DNA of 64,000 bases from Shewanella ulleungensis (lineage in GTDB: Bacteria; Pseudomonadota; Gammaproteobacteria; Enterobacterales; Shewanellaceae), in NCBI RefSeq assembly GCF_014648315.1, contig NZ_BMQW01000003.1:1-64000 (forward strand). The letters run 5' to 3'. The translations under genes were made by a program, and so were the position numbers. The notes beneath the pieces are model-generated. The model was not told the DNA's origin, ran no database searches, and saw only the letters and a list, made by a program, of their open reading frames with translations. This document shows positions 1-9,299 of this stretch, piece after piece. The stretch's first letter is position 1. Each line of letters starts with the position of its first letter.

Positions 1-26
1 TGGTTCGAGCCCAGTAGCGACCACCA
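1..26 (+). tRNA. tRNA-Val(UAC), 3' end only
   Basis: The first 26 bases are identical to the last 26 of the two complete tRNA genes that follow: T arm, acceptor 3' strand and encoded CCA. The gene is cut by the window edge, so its anticodon is inferred from the identical neighbours. It is the upstream member of a tandem tRNA-Val array. Confidence 0.9.
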
Positions 27-58
27 TATTTTACTTGTTTTATAGATTGATATTCCCA

Positions 59-134
59 GGTCGCTTAGCTCAGCTGGGAGAGCACCTCCCTTACAAGGAG
101 GGGGTCACTGGTTCGAGCCCAGTAGCGACCACCA
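59..134 (+). tRNA. tRNA-Val (anticodon UAC)
   Basis: A 76-base cloverleaf with a GGTCGCT acceptor strand, a D arm around GCTCAGCTGGGAGAGC, an anticodon stem CCTCC/GGAGG closing the loop CTTACAA (anticodon TAC, valine), a GTTCGAG T loop and an encoded CCA end. It is identical to the next copy. The spacers share a CCCA just before the gene and ATAT just after it, which points to a duplicated unit of about 107 bases and a single multi-tRNA transcript. Confidence 0.97.
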
Positions 135-165
135 TATCAAATCACATTTTCTGCGTTATATCCCA

Positions 166-241
166 GGTCGCTTAGCTCAGCTGGGAGAGCACCTCCCTTA
201 CAAGGAGGGGGTCACTGGTTCGAGCCCAGTAGCGACCACCA
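166..241 (+). tRNA. tRNA-Val (anticodon UAC)
   Basis: An exact 76-base repeat of the preceding tRNA-Val gene, start to start 107 bases apart, with encoded CCA. It is the last member of the array. The AT-rich sequence that follows shows no further tRNA. Confidence 0.97.
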
Positions 242-384
242 TATTCTTCGTTATAAATTCTAATTTAATCCTACTCCAATTTTTCTTAGACAACTGCAAT
301 ATTATTTGATCACTTAATCTTATTTAGAACACTCTAATATTGCTTCTTACAATCTCACTTTTTAACTTTCTTGATGTTTGGCCA

Positions 385-413
385 TAAAAAAGCCACTCAA
401 ATTGAATGGCTTC
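385..413 (-). terminator. Rho-independent terminator of the ABC exporter gene
   Basis: On the minus strand AGCCATTCAA and TTGAGTGGCT form a stem followed by a run of T. It lies about 25 bases beyond the stop codon of the ABC transporter gene. Confidence 0.75.
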
Positions 414-437
414 TATTAAACTCTGTAAATTACGGCA

Positions 438-2267
438 TCAATCCAGCCCTAAAAAACCACCTGTTTGATGAGCCCAAAGTTGTGAGTAAATGCCATTGGC
501 TTTAATCAATTCTTGATGAGTGCCTTGTTCTACTATTTTTCCTTGATCTAATACTATCAAACGGTCCATTGCCGCAATGGTGGATAACCTATGAGCAATG
601 GCAATAACCGTTTTACCTTCCATTAGTTCGTATAATGACTCTTGAATTGCCGCTTCTACCTCTGAGTCGAGCGCAGAGGTGGCTTCATCGAGTAATAAGA
701 TAGGGGCATTTTTGAGCAATACTCTTGCAATTGCGATACGCTGACGCTGGCCTCCAGACAGCTTAACTCCGCGCTCGCCTACCTGTGCATCTAAGCCTTT
801 ATTGCCAAAAGGATCCGTTAACGTATCAATAAAGTCGAACGCTTGAGCTTGAGTAATTGCGGCCATCAATTTTTCTTCGCTAGCGTTTGGATCGCCATAT
901 AAAATATTTTCACGAATTGAGCGATGCAGTAGAGATGTGTCTTGCGTCACCATGCCAATGTTTGCGCGTAATGAATCTTGAGTAATGTCCGTTAATGGTT
1001 GGCCATCAATAATAATCTGTCCCTGCTCAACATCATGAAAACGCATTAGCAAGTTAACTAATGTTGATTTTCCAGCACCTGAGCGACCGACTAAGCCAAC
1101 TTTTTCGCCTGGTTTAATGTGTAAATCAAGGGTGTCGATAACCCCTTTTTTCTCACCATAATGAAAACTTACCTGGTTAAAATCAATTTGACCGTGATTA
1201 ACTATAATGTCCTTTGCATTCGGTTTATCTTGAATTGCAATGGGTTTCGACAAAGTATTCATGCCGTCTGTTACTGTACCAATATTTTCAAATAACGAGC
1301 TTATTTCCCACATGATCCATTGTGACATCCCGTTTAAGCGCAAGGCTAGACTCACTGCAATAGCGATTGCCCCTACTGTAATCGCACTGTCTGCCCATAG
1401 CCAAATTGAAACAGCAGTGATAGTGAATGCCAACAAATAATTAATGATTTGAACCAACACGTTAATTACAGTAACCAAACGCATTTGGCCATAAACCGTG
1501 TTTAAAAAAATACTCATACTGTCGCGTGCATAATCTGCTTCTTGCTTGGTATGAGAAAACAATTTTACGGTTGAAATATTGGTGTAACTGTCAACAATAC
1601 GTCCAGTCATTGTTGAGCGGGCATCAGCTTGTTCGGTGGCTACAGCTTTGAGTTTAGGGACTAATTTCCATTGGATCGCAACATAGGCAGCTAACCAAAC
1701 CAACATAGGTAATACAAGACGAACATCGGCGCTGGCAATCATTACTAGCATCGAAGTGAAATAAATCAAAATGTACATCAGTACATCTAATAATTTCATG
1801 ACTGTTTCGCGAACAGCTAGAGAGGTTTGCATTACTTTAGTCGCTACGCGGCCTGCAAAATCGTCCTGATAAAACGAAATACTCTGCTTAAGTAAGTAAC
1901 GGTGTGCCTGCCATCGAATGGCCATCGGGTAGTTGCCGAGCAAAGTTTGATAAATAATTGAGGCATGTAACCAGACTAAAAAAGGGATCACAACTAACAC
2001 TATTATCGACATGCCAATTAAGGTTACGTGCTCATCTTGCCATAATGTTTGTGGATTCTTAGTAACTAACCAATCAACTAATTTTCCCATAAAGCCAAAT
2101 AAAGACACTTCGAGAATGGCAAGCATTGCCGTAAGCACAGACATCACGATTAAAGGCCAACCAAACCCGCGAGTATAGTGTCGACAGAATGCATATAAGG
2201 TGTTCGGTGGCTGAGTCGGTTCTTCAGGTGGTAAAGCTTGGGTCAAAGATTCAAAAAATTTAAACAT
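438..2267 (-). CDS. ABC exporter, fused permease and ATPase (multidrug/lipid type)
   Basis: This 609-residue half-transporter should work as a homodimer in the inner membrane and export a hydrophobic compound on ATP hydrolysis. Residues about 35-335 hold the usual six membrane segments. The ATPase domain (about 360-600) has Walker A GRSGAGKST near 393, signature LSGGQRQR near 504, Walker B ILLLDEATSALD and the H-loop AIAHRLST. Length and order fit the MsbA/MdlB-like ABC exporter class. The substrate cannot be told from sequence. It stands alone, with its own terminator downstream and a divergent DNA-repair gene upstream. The start is the ATG giving MFKFFESL. Confidence 0.9.
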   Translation of the reverse strand: MFKFFESLTQALPPEEPTQPPNTLYAFCRHYTRGFGWPLIVMSVLTAMLAILEVSLFGFMGKLVDWLVTKNPQTLWQDEHVTLIGMSIIVLVVIPFLVWLHASIIYQTLLGNYPMAIRWQAHRYLLKQSISFYQDDFAGRVATKVMQTSLAVRETVMKLLDVLMYILIYFTSMLVMIASADVRLVLPMLVWLAAYVAIQWKLVPKLKAVATEQADARSTMTGRIVDSYTNISTVKLFSHTKQEADYARDSMSIFLNTVYGQMRLVTVINVLVQIINYLLAFTITAVSIWLWADSAITVGAIAIAVSLALRLNGMSQWIMWEISSLFENIGTVTDGMNTLSKPIAIQDKPNAKDIIVNHGQIDFNQVSFHYGEKKGVIDTLDLHIKPGEKVGLVGRSGAGKSTLVNLLMRFHDVEQGQIIIDGQPLTDITQDSLRANIGMVTQDTSLLHRSIRENILYGDPNASEEKLMAAITQAQAFDFIDTLTDPFGNKGLDAQVGERGVKLSGGQRQRIAIARVLLKNAPILLLDEATSALDSEVEAAIQESLYELMEGKTVIAIAHRLSTIAAMDRLIVLDQGKIVEQGTHQELIKANGIYSQLWAHQTGGFLGLD

Positions 2268-2490
2268 CTATTGCTCTAACATTGTTAGTGAGATTTCTGG
2301 TGCATAGGATAACGTAAAAATGGCAAATGTAATCGGTTAAATTGTTACCGTATACAAATACGATTGAGTTCCGTTTTCCGCTAGGTGTGGTACTTTGCCT
2401 TAGGTAAAATAACGCAATAACAAGTTATACGAGAATCCTAAGATGAATGTTCAGTATGTTTTATATTTTATTCAGTTGCAGGAATAGATT

Positions 2491-4023
2491 ATGTCAATTG
2501 ATGTGTCTCCAGCAGATTGCACATTGACGGCACAAGTATGCCAGCAGGCCAGGCTTAGCCGCGATGCACGTTTTGATGGTCAATTTTTTACTGGAGTGCT
2601 AACAACGGGAATTTATTGTCGTTCAATTTGTCCAGCTCCGCCTCCTCATGAAAAAAACGTACGCTATTTCGATTCGGCAATCAAAGCCGCCAATGCGGGT
2701 TTGCGACCTTGTCTTAGGTGTCGTCCTGATAGCGCACCAAGTTCGCATGCTTGGCGAGGAACGGACACCTCATTAAATCGTGCCATTAAGTTAATTGAGC
2801 AAGGTTTTTTAAGTGGTGATAATGCAGGTACCATCACTGAGCTTGCTGATCGGCTTGGGATTACCAGTCGATATTTAAGCCAACTTTTTAATCAAGGTGT
2901 CGGCACCTCGCCCAAACGATTTGCAATTTATCAGCAATTAATGTTTGCGAAACAACTTATTCACCAAACATCATTATCAATGACAGATGTTGCCATGGCT
3001 GCAGGCTTTAATAGTATTCGACGTTTTAATGAAGTCTTTAAACAACAGCTTATGCTTACACCTTCAGACTTACGTAAACAAAATAATCAACGTACATTAA
3101 CGAAAGTCCACTCTGATAATGAAGTTATGCCTGTCAACCCTATTCGGCTAGCTTTGGCCTATCGTCCGCCACTTAACTGGCAAAAAATGAATCGTTTTTA
3201 TGCTTTTCGTCAAGTAGATCATATGGAGGTCGTTGATGAAAAAGGAGGTTATGCGAGAAGCTTTTCGTTTTTTGGTGTTAATGGTGTTTTTTCAGTTAGT
3301 CCGAATACTCAAAAAACACAGCTTGATCTTAGTATTTATTTTGTTAACGCAGAAGACGTAAAACATTTGCACAAAATTGTCGCTAAAGTAAGATCCTTAT
3401 TTGACTTAGATGCTGATATGCGGGTTATTGAACAAGCATTAACCTCTATTTCATCCCTTGGGGCTAAAGTCGATTCTGGCTTGAGGATCCCTGGTACAGG
3501 TAATGCATTTGAAGCAGCATGCCGTGCCGTGTTGGGGCAGCAAGTTAGCGTAGTGCAAGCCACTAAGTTACTTAATACGGTGGTACAGCATTATGGCGAA
3601 GAATTAATCGTTAATGGTAAAAAGTGGCGACTTTTCCCAACTCCTCAGGCCATTGCTCAAGCCTCACTTGATGAGCTAAAAATGCCTGCTGCACGTAAAT
3701 TCGCATTGAATGCTTTGGGGCAATATGTTGCTCAACATCCAAACTCTACACCACAAGATTGGCTAACGGTTAAAGGTATTGGTCCATGGACTGTCGCTTA
3801 CGCTCAAATGCGTGGTCTAAGTGATCCTAATGTTTTTTTAACCACAGATTTAGTAATAAAAAATCGCTTGTATGCATTACATCAATTGGCTAACAAACCT
3901 ATTGAATCAACAAAAGTCTATGCTCAAATAGCCCAAAAAATAAGTCAATCTGCCAGCCCTTGGGGCAGTTATTTAACGTTTCAGTTATGGGATGAAGATC
4001 CACTGAACCCAACAAAAGAATAA
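2491..4023 (+). CDS. Ada-type regulator fused to AlkA 3-methyladenine DNA glycosylase
   Basis: A 510-residue alkylation-damage protein. The N-terminal Ada metal-binding domain carries Cys43, Cys47, Cys74 and Cys77 (matching Ada Cys38/42/69/72, from family knowledge), so Cys43 is the likely methylphosphotriester acceptor. An AraC-type helix-turn-helix region spans about 95-195. An AlkA N-terminal domain (about 215-325) and an HhH-GPD glycosylase domain (about 330-505) follow, with hairpin VKGIGPWTVAYA and probable catalytic Asp453 in FLTTDL. The methylguanine methyltransferase domain of classical Ada is missing, but that enzyme is encoded one base downstream. The ATG follows AGGA by 7 bases. 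It is probably both an alkylation-responsive activator and a repair enzyme. Confidence 0.92.
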   Translation: MSIDVSPADCTLTAQVCQQARLSRDARFDGQFFTGVLTTGIYCRSICPAPPPHEKNVRYFDSAIKAANAGLRPCLRCRPDSAPSSHAWRGTDTSLNRAIKLIEQGFLSGDNAGTITELADRLGITSRYLSQLFNQGVGTSPKRFAIYQQLMFAKQLIHQTSLSMTDVAMAAGFNSIRRFNEVFKQQLMLTPSDLRKQNNQRTLTKVHSDNEVMPVNPIRLALAYRPPLNWQKMNRFYAFRQVDHMEVVDEKGGYARSFSFFGVNGVFSVSPNTQKTQLDLSIYFVNAEDVKHLHKIVAKVRSLFDLDADMRVIEQALTSISSLGAKVDSGLRIPGTGNAFEAACRAVLGQQVSVVQATKLLNTVVQHYGEELIVNGKKWRLFPTPQAIAQASLDELKMPAARKFALNALGQYVAQHPNSTPQDWLTVKGIGPWTVAYAQMRGLSDPNVFLTTDLVIKNRLYALHQLANKPIESTKVYAQIAQKISQSASPWGSYLTFQLWDEDPLNPTKE

Positions 4024-4024
4024 A

Positions 4025-4564
4025 ATGATGCCTATAATTGCTCCCCCAAGAATATCCGCGATGGTTTCAAGCCCTGTAGGCTTGCTTTCGCTCAAAGCAT
4101 CCGAGAATGGCTTGACTCATTTACAAGTTGAGGACCTAGCAAGTACTCACGCAGATGTTGCGATTCAATCATTAACCACATTATTCATAAGTCACGATGA
4201 TGATCTCCTAACCGTTGATGCACAAAATTACATAGAGTCTACGACTCAACAATTAGCAGAATATTTTGCCGGTAGGCGACAGCAGTTTAGTGTCACGCTA
4301 GCGCCTAAAGGAACTGAGTTCCAACAACAAGTGTGGCATGCTTTAAGTGAGCTGCCTTTTGGCGGAAGCTGCAGTTACAGTGATATTGCCAATACTATAG
4401 GTCGGCCTAAAGCGGTTAGGGCTGTTGGAGCGGCAAATGGCGCTAATCCAATCGCCATTATTGTCCCGTGTCACCGCGTGATTGGTAAAGGAGGTAAGTT
4501 AACTGGTTATGCTTATGGACTTGAAATGAAGCAATGGTTGCTTAATCTCGAAGCGAGCGATTAA
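4025..4564 (+). CDS. ogt: Methylated-DNA--[protein]-cysteine S-methyltransferase
   Basis: A 179-residue suicide enzyme that moves methyl groups from O6-methylguanine or O4-methylthymine to its own cysteine. The acceptor is Cys149 in the signature IVPCHRVIG. The preceding FQQQVWHAL and the segment GRPKAVRAVGAANGANP are the DNA-binding helix and asparagine hinge of the family. The gene begins one base after the Ada-AlkA stop, so the two are almost certainly co-translated and together supply all Ada/AlkA activities. Two ATG codons lie in tandem (4025, 4028) and either could be used. Naming it ogt rather than ada C-domain rests on its stand-alone architecture. Confidence 0.93.
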   Translation: MMPIIAPPRISAMVSSPVGLLSLKASENGLTHLQVEDLASTHADVAIQSLTTLFISHDDDLLTVDAQNYIESTTQQLAEYFAGRRQQFSVTLAPKGTEFQQQVWHALSELPFGGSCSYSDIANTIGRPKAVRAVGAANGANPIAIIVPCHRVIGKGGKLTGYAYGLEMKQWLLNLEASD

Positions 4565-4641
4565 ATCGTAATTTATCTGACTGCTGCGCTAAAGTGCGGT
4601 AAAATGTCCGATTGTTACCCATTGTTGAGCACATCTGATCC

Positions 4642-5928
4642 ATGACACAAGCTTCATTAGCTACTACTTTTGCAGAATTTAGCCTAAACACTCTGTTGTT
4701 GGCTCGCTTGGCAGAGCTTCAATATCTTCAGCCTACGCCTATTCAAGCCCACACAATCCCCAGCATTTTAGCAGGTAAAGATTTACTAGCAGGTGCTAAT
4801 ACTGGCTCAGGTAAAACCGCAGCGTTTGCATTACCGATATTGCAGCAGTTAATGAAACGCACAAACGTTAATGCGACTAAAGGAAACTTTGTGAGTGCTT
4901 TGGTATTAGTACCAACGCGAGAACTTGCGAAACAGGTCGCCGACAGTTTTAAATCTTATGCCGTGCATTTAAATGGCGGGATTAAAGTGGTTGCTGCGTT
5001 TGGTGGTGTATCGGTTAATACTCAAATGCTTGCTTTACGTGGCGGTGCAGATGTTGTTGTGGCAACACCGGGCCGATTATTAGATTTAGTGTCAACTAAT
5101 GCGATTAAGTTATCTGCAGTGACCACATTAGTTCTTGATGAAGCCGATAGAATGCTTAGCTTAGGCTTTACTGAAGAGTTATCGCAACTCATCGCTTTGC
5201 TGCCTAAGAAAAAACAAACTCTATTATTTTCTGCCACATTCCCTGAAGAAGTGCGCCAACTAACCCAAGCGTTATTGGTTGAACCTTTAGAGGTACAGTT
5301 ACAAAGCGCCGAAGCCAGTACTCTTGTACAACGTGTCATGACGGTTAACCGTGAGAAGAAAACAGCTTTGCTTGCGCATTTATTACTTGAGCATCAATGG
5401 CGTCAGGTATTGATTTTTGTAAGTGCTAAAAATGGCTGTAATCATTTAGCGCAAAAGTTAGCTAAACGTGGAATTAGTGCAGAAGTGTTTCACGGTGATA
5501 AAGCGCAAGGTGCACGTAGCAGAGTACTCGAAAGCTTTAAAGCAGGAACGATACAGGTATTGATAGCAACCGACATTGCAGCACGTGGTTTGGACATTGA
5601 AAAACTGCCAGTAGTAATTAATTTTGACTTACCACGCAGTCCAGCAGATTATATGCATCGCATCGGCCGAAGTGGTCGTGCAGGAGAGGTCGGTTTAGCG
5701 TTGACCTTGATATCTCATGATGAGTATCATCATTTCTCTGTTATTGAGAAAAAGAATAAAATTCGTCTTGAACGCGAACAAGTTAGCGGATTTGAAGCTG
5801 ACGAGAATATACCTGACGTCGTGTTAGAACAACCTAAACCAGTTGCAAAACCGGAAGGTACAGGTAAGAAGAAACGCAAAAAGTCACCCCCAATTAATGT
5901 TGATATTTGGGCTAAAAAACCAGATTAG
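4642..5928 (+). CDS. DEAD-box ATP-dependent RNA helicase
   Basis: A 428-residue RNA helicase with the full motif set: the F and Q motifs (FAEFSL...PTPIQ), Walker A GANTGSGKT, PTRELA, VATPGR, DEAD in VLDEADRML, SAT, and in the second RecA lobe ATDIAARGLD and HRIGRSGRAG. The short basic tail (GKKKRKKSPP) likely helps RNA binding. It resembles the RhlE-like group, whose roles lie in ribosome assembly and mRNA decay, but the exact orthologue is not clear from motifs. No strong Shine-Dalgarno is visible. The phosphatase gene follows after 11 bases, suggesting an operon. Confidence 0.92.
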   Translation: MTQASLATTFAEFSLNTLLLARLAELQYLQPTPIQAHTIPSILAGKDLLAGANTGSGKTAAFALPILQQLMKRTNVNATKGNFVSALVLVPTRELAKQVADSFKSYAVHLNGGIKVVAAFGGVSVNTQMLALRGGADVVVATPGRLLDLVSTNAIKLSAVTTLVLDEADRMLSLGFTEELSQLIALLPKKKQTLLFSATFPEEVRQLTQALLVEPLEVQLQSAEASTLVQRVMTVNREKKTALLAHLLLEHQWRQVLIFVSAKNGCNHLAQKLAKRGISAEVFHGDKAQGARSRVLESFKAGTIQVLIATDIAARGLDIEKLPVVINFDLPRSPADYMHRIGRSGRAGEVGLALTLISHDEYHHFSVIEKKNKIRLEREQVSGFEADENIPDVVLEQPKPVAKPEGTGKKKRKKSPPINVDIWAKKPD

Positions 5929-5939
5929 TAGTAGGTAAT

Positions 5940-6419
5940 ATGAAACATATTTTTTGGTTAGTTGATGATCAAATCGCAGGGCGAAGTGGTCCAAACAAAG
6001 ATGCATGGGACTTAGCTGAATTAAAGCAAGCCGGGTTTGGCGCGATTGCATCATTAAACAATGGTGAAGGCTGTGATACTGCTGCTATGGCACAACTAGG
6101 TTTAAAGCATAAAGTCTTTAATCTACCCGATAACATTCCGCCTAAACCGCAAGATTTAGCTGTATGTGCAGAAATTTTGCCACAGGTATTAGCTTTTATT
6201 CGTCAATGTGAAGCAGAGCAATTACCAGTATTATTACATTGTCGCTCTGGGATTAACCGCACCGAAATGGTGATGGCCTATTACATGATGGAAAATGGTG
6301 CTGCCCCTGTACATGCAGTAAGCCAAGTGCGTAATGCCAGTGGTTTAGCATTTGATGCAGATGGCTGGGATCAATTCGTTTATGATGTACTTTACGAGTT
6401 ACAGTCAGCATCAAATTAA
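5940..6419 (+). CDS. Dual-specificity-type cysteine protein phosphatase
   Basis: A 159-residue protein with the CX5R phosphatase loop HCRSGINRT (Cys101, Arg107) and a probable general-acid aspartate in FNLPDNIPP. This is the tyrosine/dual-specificity phosphatase fold, soluble and probably cytoplasmic. The N-terminus IFWLVDDQIAGRSGPNKDAW resembles bacterial DSP-like proteins in which substrate entry is framed by WDL. Its substrate is unknown. It sits directly behind the DEAD-box helicase and ahead of a strong terminator, so the two genes are probably co-transcribed. Confidence 0.82.
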   Translation: MKHIFWLVDDQIAGRSGPNKDAWDLAELKQAGFGAIASLNNGEGCDTAAMAQLGLKHKVFNLPDNIPPKPQDLAVCAEILPQVLAFIRQCEAEQLPVLLHCRSGINRTEMVMAYYMMENGAAPVHAVSQVRNASGLAFDADGWDQFVYDVLYELQSASN

Positions 6420-6450
6420 CAGATTAAACACACAGACAACACAGTGCGTT

Positions 6451-6507
6451 AAGGGAAACATCAAGATAGATCGCTCAGATTTATCTTAATGTTTCCCTTT
6501 ATTTTTT
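6451..6507 (+). terminator. Rho-independent terminator of the helicase-phosphatase unit
   Basis: A long inverted repeat, AAGGGAAACAT with AAGATA, then TATCTT with ATGTTTCCCTT, encloses a short loop. It is followed by TTATTTTTT. It lies 30 bases after the phosphatase stop codon. Confidence 0.85.
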
Positions 6508-6625
6508 GTGAAATCGTTATCTCTGTGGATTTTTTTGTCTTGTGATCTGTATATGTTTAATACACGCTAAAGTTTGACGATAAATGCTATAGTGAAAAAG
6601 ACAAACGCGCGAACAAGGGGAAACA

Positions 6626-7528
6626 ATGAGTCCAAAAATGAGCAAAGCGAATCAATCGCAAGGTTTATTGCTTTTTAGGTTAAACCACACTCAACAGTTT
6701 GCATTGGGAACCTTAAAGATTCGTGAGCTTGTTCCGTATACACCGTTAACCAAAATCCCTCACTCTCATATTGCTATTATGGGTGCAGCGACAATCCGTG
6801 GCATGACGATTCCTGTTATTGATATGGCTGCTGGCATTGGTTTTAAGCCCGTGACAGATCTAGAACGTCAAGATTGCTACATCATCATTACCGATTGCCA
6901 ACGCATGGTGATTGGTTTCTTAGTACGTGCAATTGACAAGATTATTGAATGTAACTGGCGCAATATTGAGGCGCCATCAAATAATTTAGGCAAAAATGCT
7001 TTTTTAACTGGAGTGACTCGGTTTGATGACAAGCTTGTTCAACTTCTTGACGTTGAGCTATTGTTGTCAAAGATATTCCCTGATGATCCCATTACTAATC
7101 GCGCTATATTGACCGATGTCCAACGAGAAAAACTCAAACCATTACGCATTTTATTGGTAGATGATTCAAAAGTCGCTCGTAAGCAGCTATCTGATGCATT
7201 AGATTCAATCAACATTGCCTATCAAGTCACGTCCGACGGCCATGAAGCATTGCAGATGATGTTACAGGCTGCAAAAGAGCGTGCGCCAATAGATTTACTT
7301 GTTAGTGATATTGAAATGCCGGGCTTAGATGGTTATGAACTCGCATTCGAAGTTAAAAATAATCCCGATATCGCCAATGCTTATATTATTCTACACACGT
7401 CATTATCTAGCGAAATAAGCGTCAGTCAGGCTAAGCAAGTAGGGGCTAACGAAGCATTAACTAAGTTTGATGCTAAAGAGTTGATTGAAGCCATGTTGCG
7501 CGGCGCGAATACTAAGCATATTGTTTGA
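6626..7528 (+). CDS. cheV: Chemotaxis coupling protein CheV (CheW-REC fusion)
   Basis: A 300-residue chemotaxis adaptor. Residues about 10-165 form a CheW-like domain (LLLFRLNHTQQFALG, then PVIDMAAGIGF), which couples receptors to the CheA kinase. Residues about 172-295 form a receiver domain with the acidic pair in LLVDDSK, phospho-acceptor Asp228 in VSDIEMPG, the Thr/Ser switch in ILHTSLS and the conserved Lys in LTKFD. Phosphorylation by CheA is expected to tune coupling or provide adaptation. It is a single gene with AAGGGG 5-6 bases before the ATG and its own terminator. Confidence 0.93.
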   Translation: MSPKMSKANQSQGLLLFRLNHTQQFALGTLKIRELVPYTPLTKIPHSHIAIMGAATIRGMTIPVIDMAAGIGFKPVTDLERQDCYIIITDCQRMVIGFLVRAIDKIIECNWRNIEAPSNNLGKNAFLTGVTRFDDKLVQLLDVELLLSKIFPDDPITNRAILTDVQREKLKPLRILLVDDSKVARKQLSDALDSINIAYQVTSDGHEALQMMLQAAKERAPIDLLVSDIEMPGLDGYELAFEVKNNPDIANAYIILHTSLSSEISVSQAKQVGANEALTKFDAKELIEAMLRGANTKHIV

Positions 7529-7965
7529 TAAACAGTAAAAACATCAATATTTTCTGTAGCCTTGGGCTTGTAACATGTTTAACAACTTGATTTCAATTTA
7601 TATAGAACAGATAAACTATCGTTCATTTAAACAACAACGATAGATTTTTTTAACTCTTTTGTGCTCAAAACTAGACTTCTTATGTTCCATCCTGATATAT
7701 AGCTACAAGGCTTTTTCGGTGCACCGCGCCCAGTGATAGCATAAAGCTAAAGCCATGAAGTTATTTTTGAAACGCTTATGTTGAGTTAAATTGTTAACAA
7801 GGATACCAGCAACATAATACTTTTCAGGGATACGGTTAACTTGTTTAGCGCTTTATATGATAACGATAGTTGTTTTATAACGCATTATGCGATTAATCAC
7901 AGTATTAGCTTTAGGTATTACTAACAATAAAAAAAGCCATTAATATAATAATCATAGGTTAAGCA
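7529..7965. other. Intergenic stretch between cheV and sstT
   Basis: 437 bases without a credible gene. The first part holds the cheV terminator. The remainder is AT-rich and presumably carries the sstT promoter and leader. I see no riboswitch fold or clear operator. Confidence 0.6.
7616..7651 (+). terminator. Rho-independent terminator of cheV
   Basis: CTATCGTT and AACGATAG pair across a 12-base loop and are followed by ATTTTTTT. The hairpin lies about 90 bases beyond the cheV stop. Confidence 0.7.
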
Positions 7966-9198
7966 ATGAATCAGAAAACATCACTGTTAGCTCGAATCGC
8001 TAGCGGTAGCTTAGTGCTACAAATTATCAGCGGGATCATTTTGGGAGTGATCTTAGCCAGTGTTTCAACAACCGGTGCCCACAGTGTGGCATTTTTAGGT
8101 TCGCTGTTTGTTGGCGCACTAAAAGCCATTGCACCCGTACTTGTATTTGTTTTAGTCGCATCATCGATTGCGAATCAAAAGAAAAACAGTCACACCAATA
8201 TGCGTCCTATCATTGGTTTATATCTTTTAGGAACCTTTGCAGCAGCCTTTACTGCGGTTATTTTCAGTTTTGCTTTTCCAACGACATTATTGCTGGCAAC
8301 CGGAATTGAAGGTTCTAATCCACCTCAAGGTATTACCGAGGTTTTAAATACTTTGTTATTTAAAATTGTTGATAACCCCGTTAACGCGCTATTAACCGGC
8401 AACTATATCGGTATTTTAGTATGGGGTGCAGGTTTAGGTATTACCATGCATCACGCCAGTGAGAGCACTAAGCAAATGCTTTCAGATCTAAGCGATGCTG
8501 TTTCGAATATTGTTCGCTTTGTCATTCGTTTAGCCCCAATCGGTATTTTCGGTTTAGTGGCAGCAACATTTGCTGAAACGGGTTTCGAAGCACTAGCAGG
8601 TTATGCTCAGTTATTAGCGGTACTCGTTGGTGCAATGTTATTTATTGCCTTAGTGGTAAACCCTATTATTGTGTTTGTTAAAATTAAGCGTAACCCTTAT
8701 CCATTGGTTTTTAAATGTTTACGTGAAAGCGGCGTAACGGCGTTCTTTACTCGTTCTAGTGCCGCTAATATTCCAGTCAACATGGCACTATGTGAAGAGT
8801 TAAAGCTGCATAAAGATACTTACTCTGTATCCATTCCATTGGGCGCGACCATTAATATGGGGGGGGCAGCAATTACGATTACCGTATTAACCCTTGCTGC
8901 AGCCCATACACTCAATATTCCGGTCGACTTTATGACCGCGCTATTATTAAGTATTGTTGCTTCTATATCTGCTTGTGGTGCGTCTGGTGTCGCAGGTGGT
9001 TCGTTATTGTTAATTCCATTAGCGTGTGGCTTATTTGGTATTTCAAATGACGTTGCAATGCAGGTTGTTGCGGTAGGCTTTATTATTGGTGTTATTCAAG
9101 ACTCCGCTGAAACAGCTTTAAACAGCTCTACTGACGTTATCTTCACGGCAGCGGCGTGTGAAGCAGCCGAAGCTAAAGAGGCGGCTCAAGTAAGTTAA
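7966..9198 (+). CDS. sstT: Serine/threonine:sodium symporter SstT
   Basis: A 410-residue inner-membrane transporter of the dicarboxylate/amino acid:cation symporter family that imports serine and threonine with Na+. The sequence is hydrophobic throughout, with re-entrant loop signatures [13 protein letters not shown] (hairpin 1) and [19 protein letters not shown] (hairpin 2). Between them lies the segment [16 protein letters not shown], which carries the substrate and sodium site. Length and the opening [15 protein letters not shown] match SstT of other gammaproteobacteria. It is a monocistronic gene bounded by a GC-rich terminator. Confidence 0.95.
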   Translation: MNQKTSLLARIASGSLVLQIISGIILGVILASVSTTGAHSVAFLGSLFVGALKAIAPVLVFVLVASSIANQKKNSHTNMRPIIGLYLLGTFAAAFTAVIFSFAFPTTLLLATGIEGSNPPQGITEVLNTLLFKIVDNPVNALLTGNYIGILVWGAGLGITMHHASESTKQMLSDLSDAVSNIVRFVIRLAPIGIFGLVAATFAETGFEALAGYAQLLAVLVGAMLFIALVVNPIIVFVKIKRNPYPLVFKCLRESGVTAFFTRSSAANIPVNMALCEELKLHKDTYSVSIPLGATINMGGAAITITVLTLAAAHTLNIPVDFMTALLLSIVASISACGASGVAGGSLLLIPLACGLFGISNDVAMQVVAVGFIIGVIQDSAETALNSSTDVIFTAAACEAAEAKEAAQVS

Positions 9199-9214
9199 AT
9201 GTAGCAGATAGAAT

Positions 9215-9256
9215 AAAAATGCCGGCCCATGGGATAACTGTGGTGCCGGCATTTTT
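9215..9256 (+). terminator. Bidirectional terminator between sstT and rluA
   Basis: AAAAATGCCGGC and GCCGGCATTTTT are perfect arms. The flanking A and T runs allow function on both strands, ending sstT on plus and the convergent rluA gene on minus. Confidence 0.88.
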
Positions 9257-9299
9257 GTGATTGATTTAAACCAGTTACTATTATCCTGAGTTCATGTTA

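Noticed and set aside
2443..2487. A 14-codon frame ending three bases before the Ada-AlkA start, possible leader peptide
   Set aside because: Weak ribosome site, no attenuator hairpins and no biased codon run. Chance is sufficient.
7529..7965. A riboswitch or sRNA upstream of sstT
   Set aside because: Apart from the cheV terminator I could find no conserved aptamer pattern or further stable stem.
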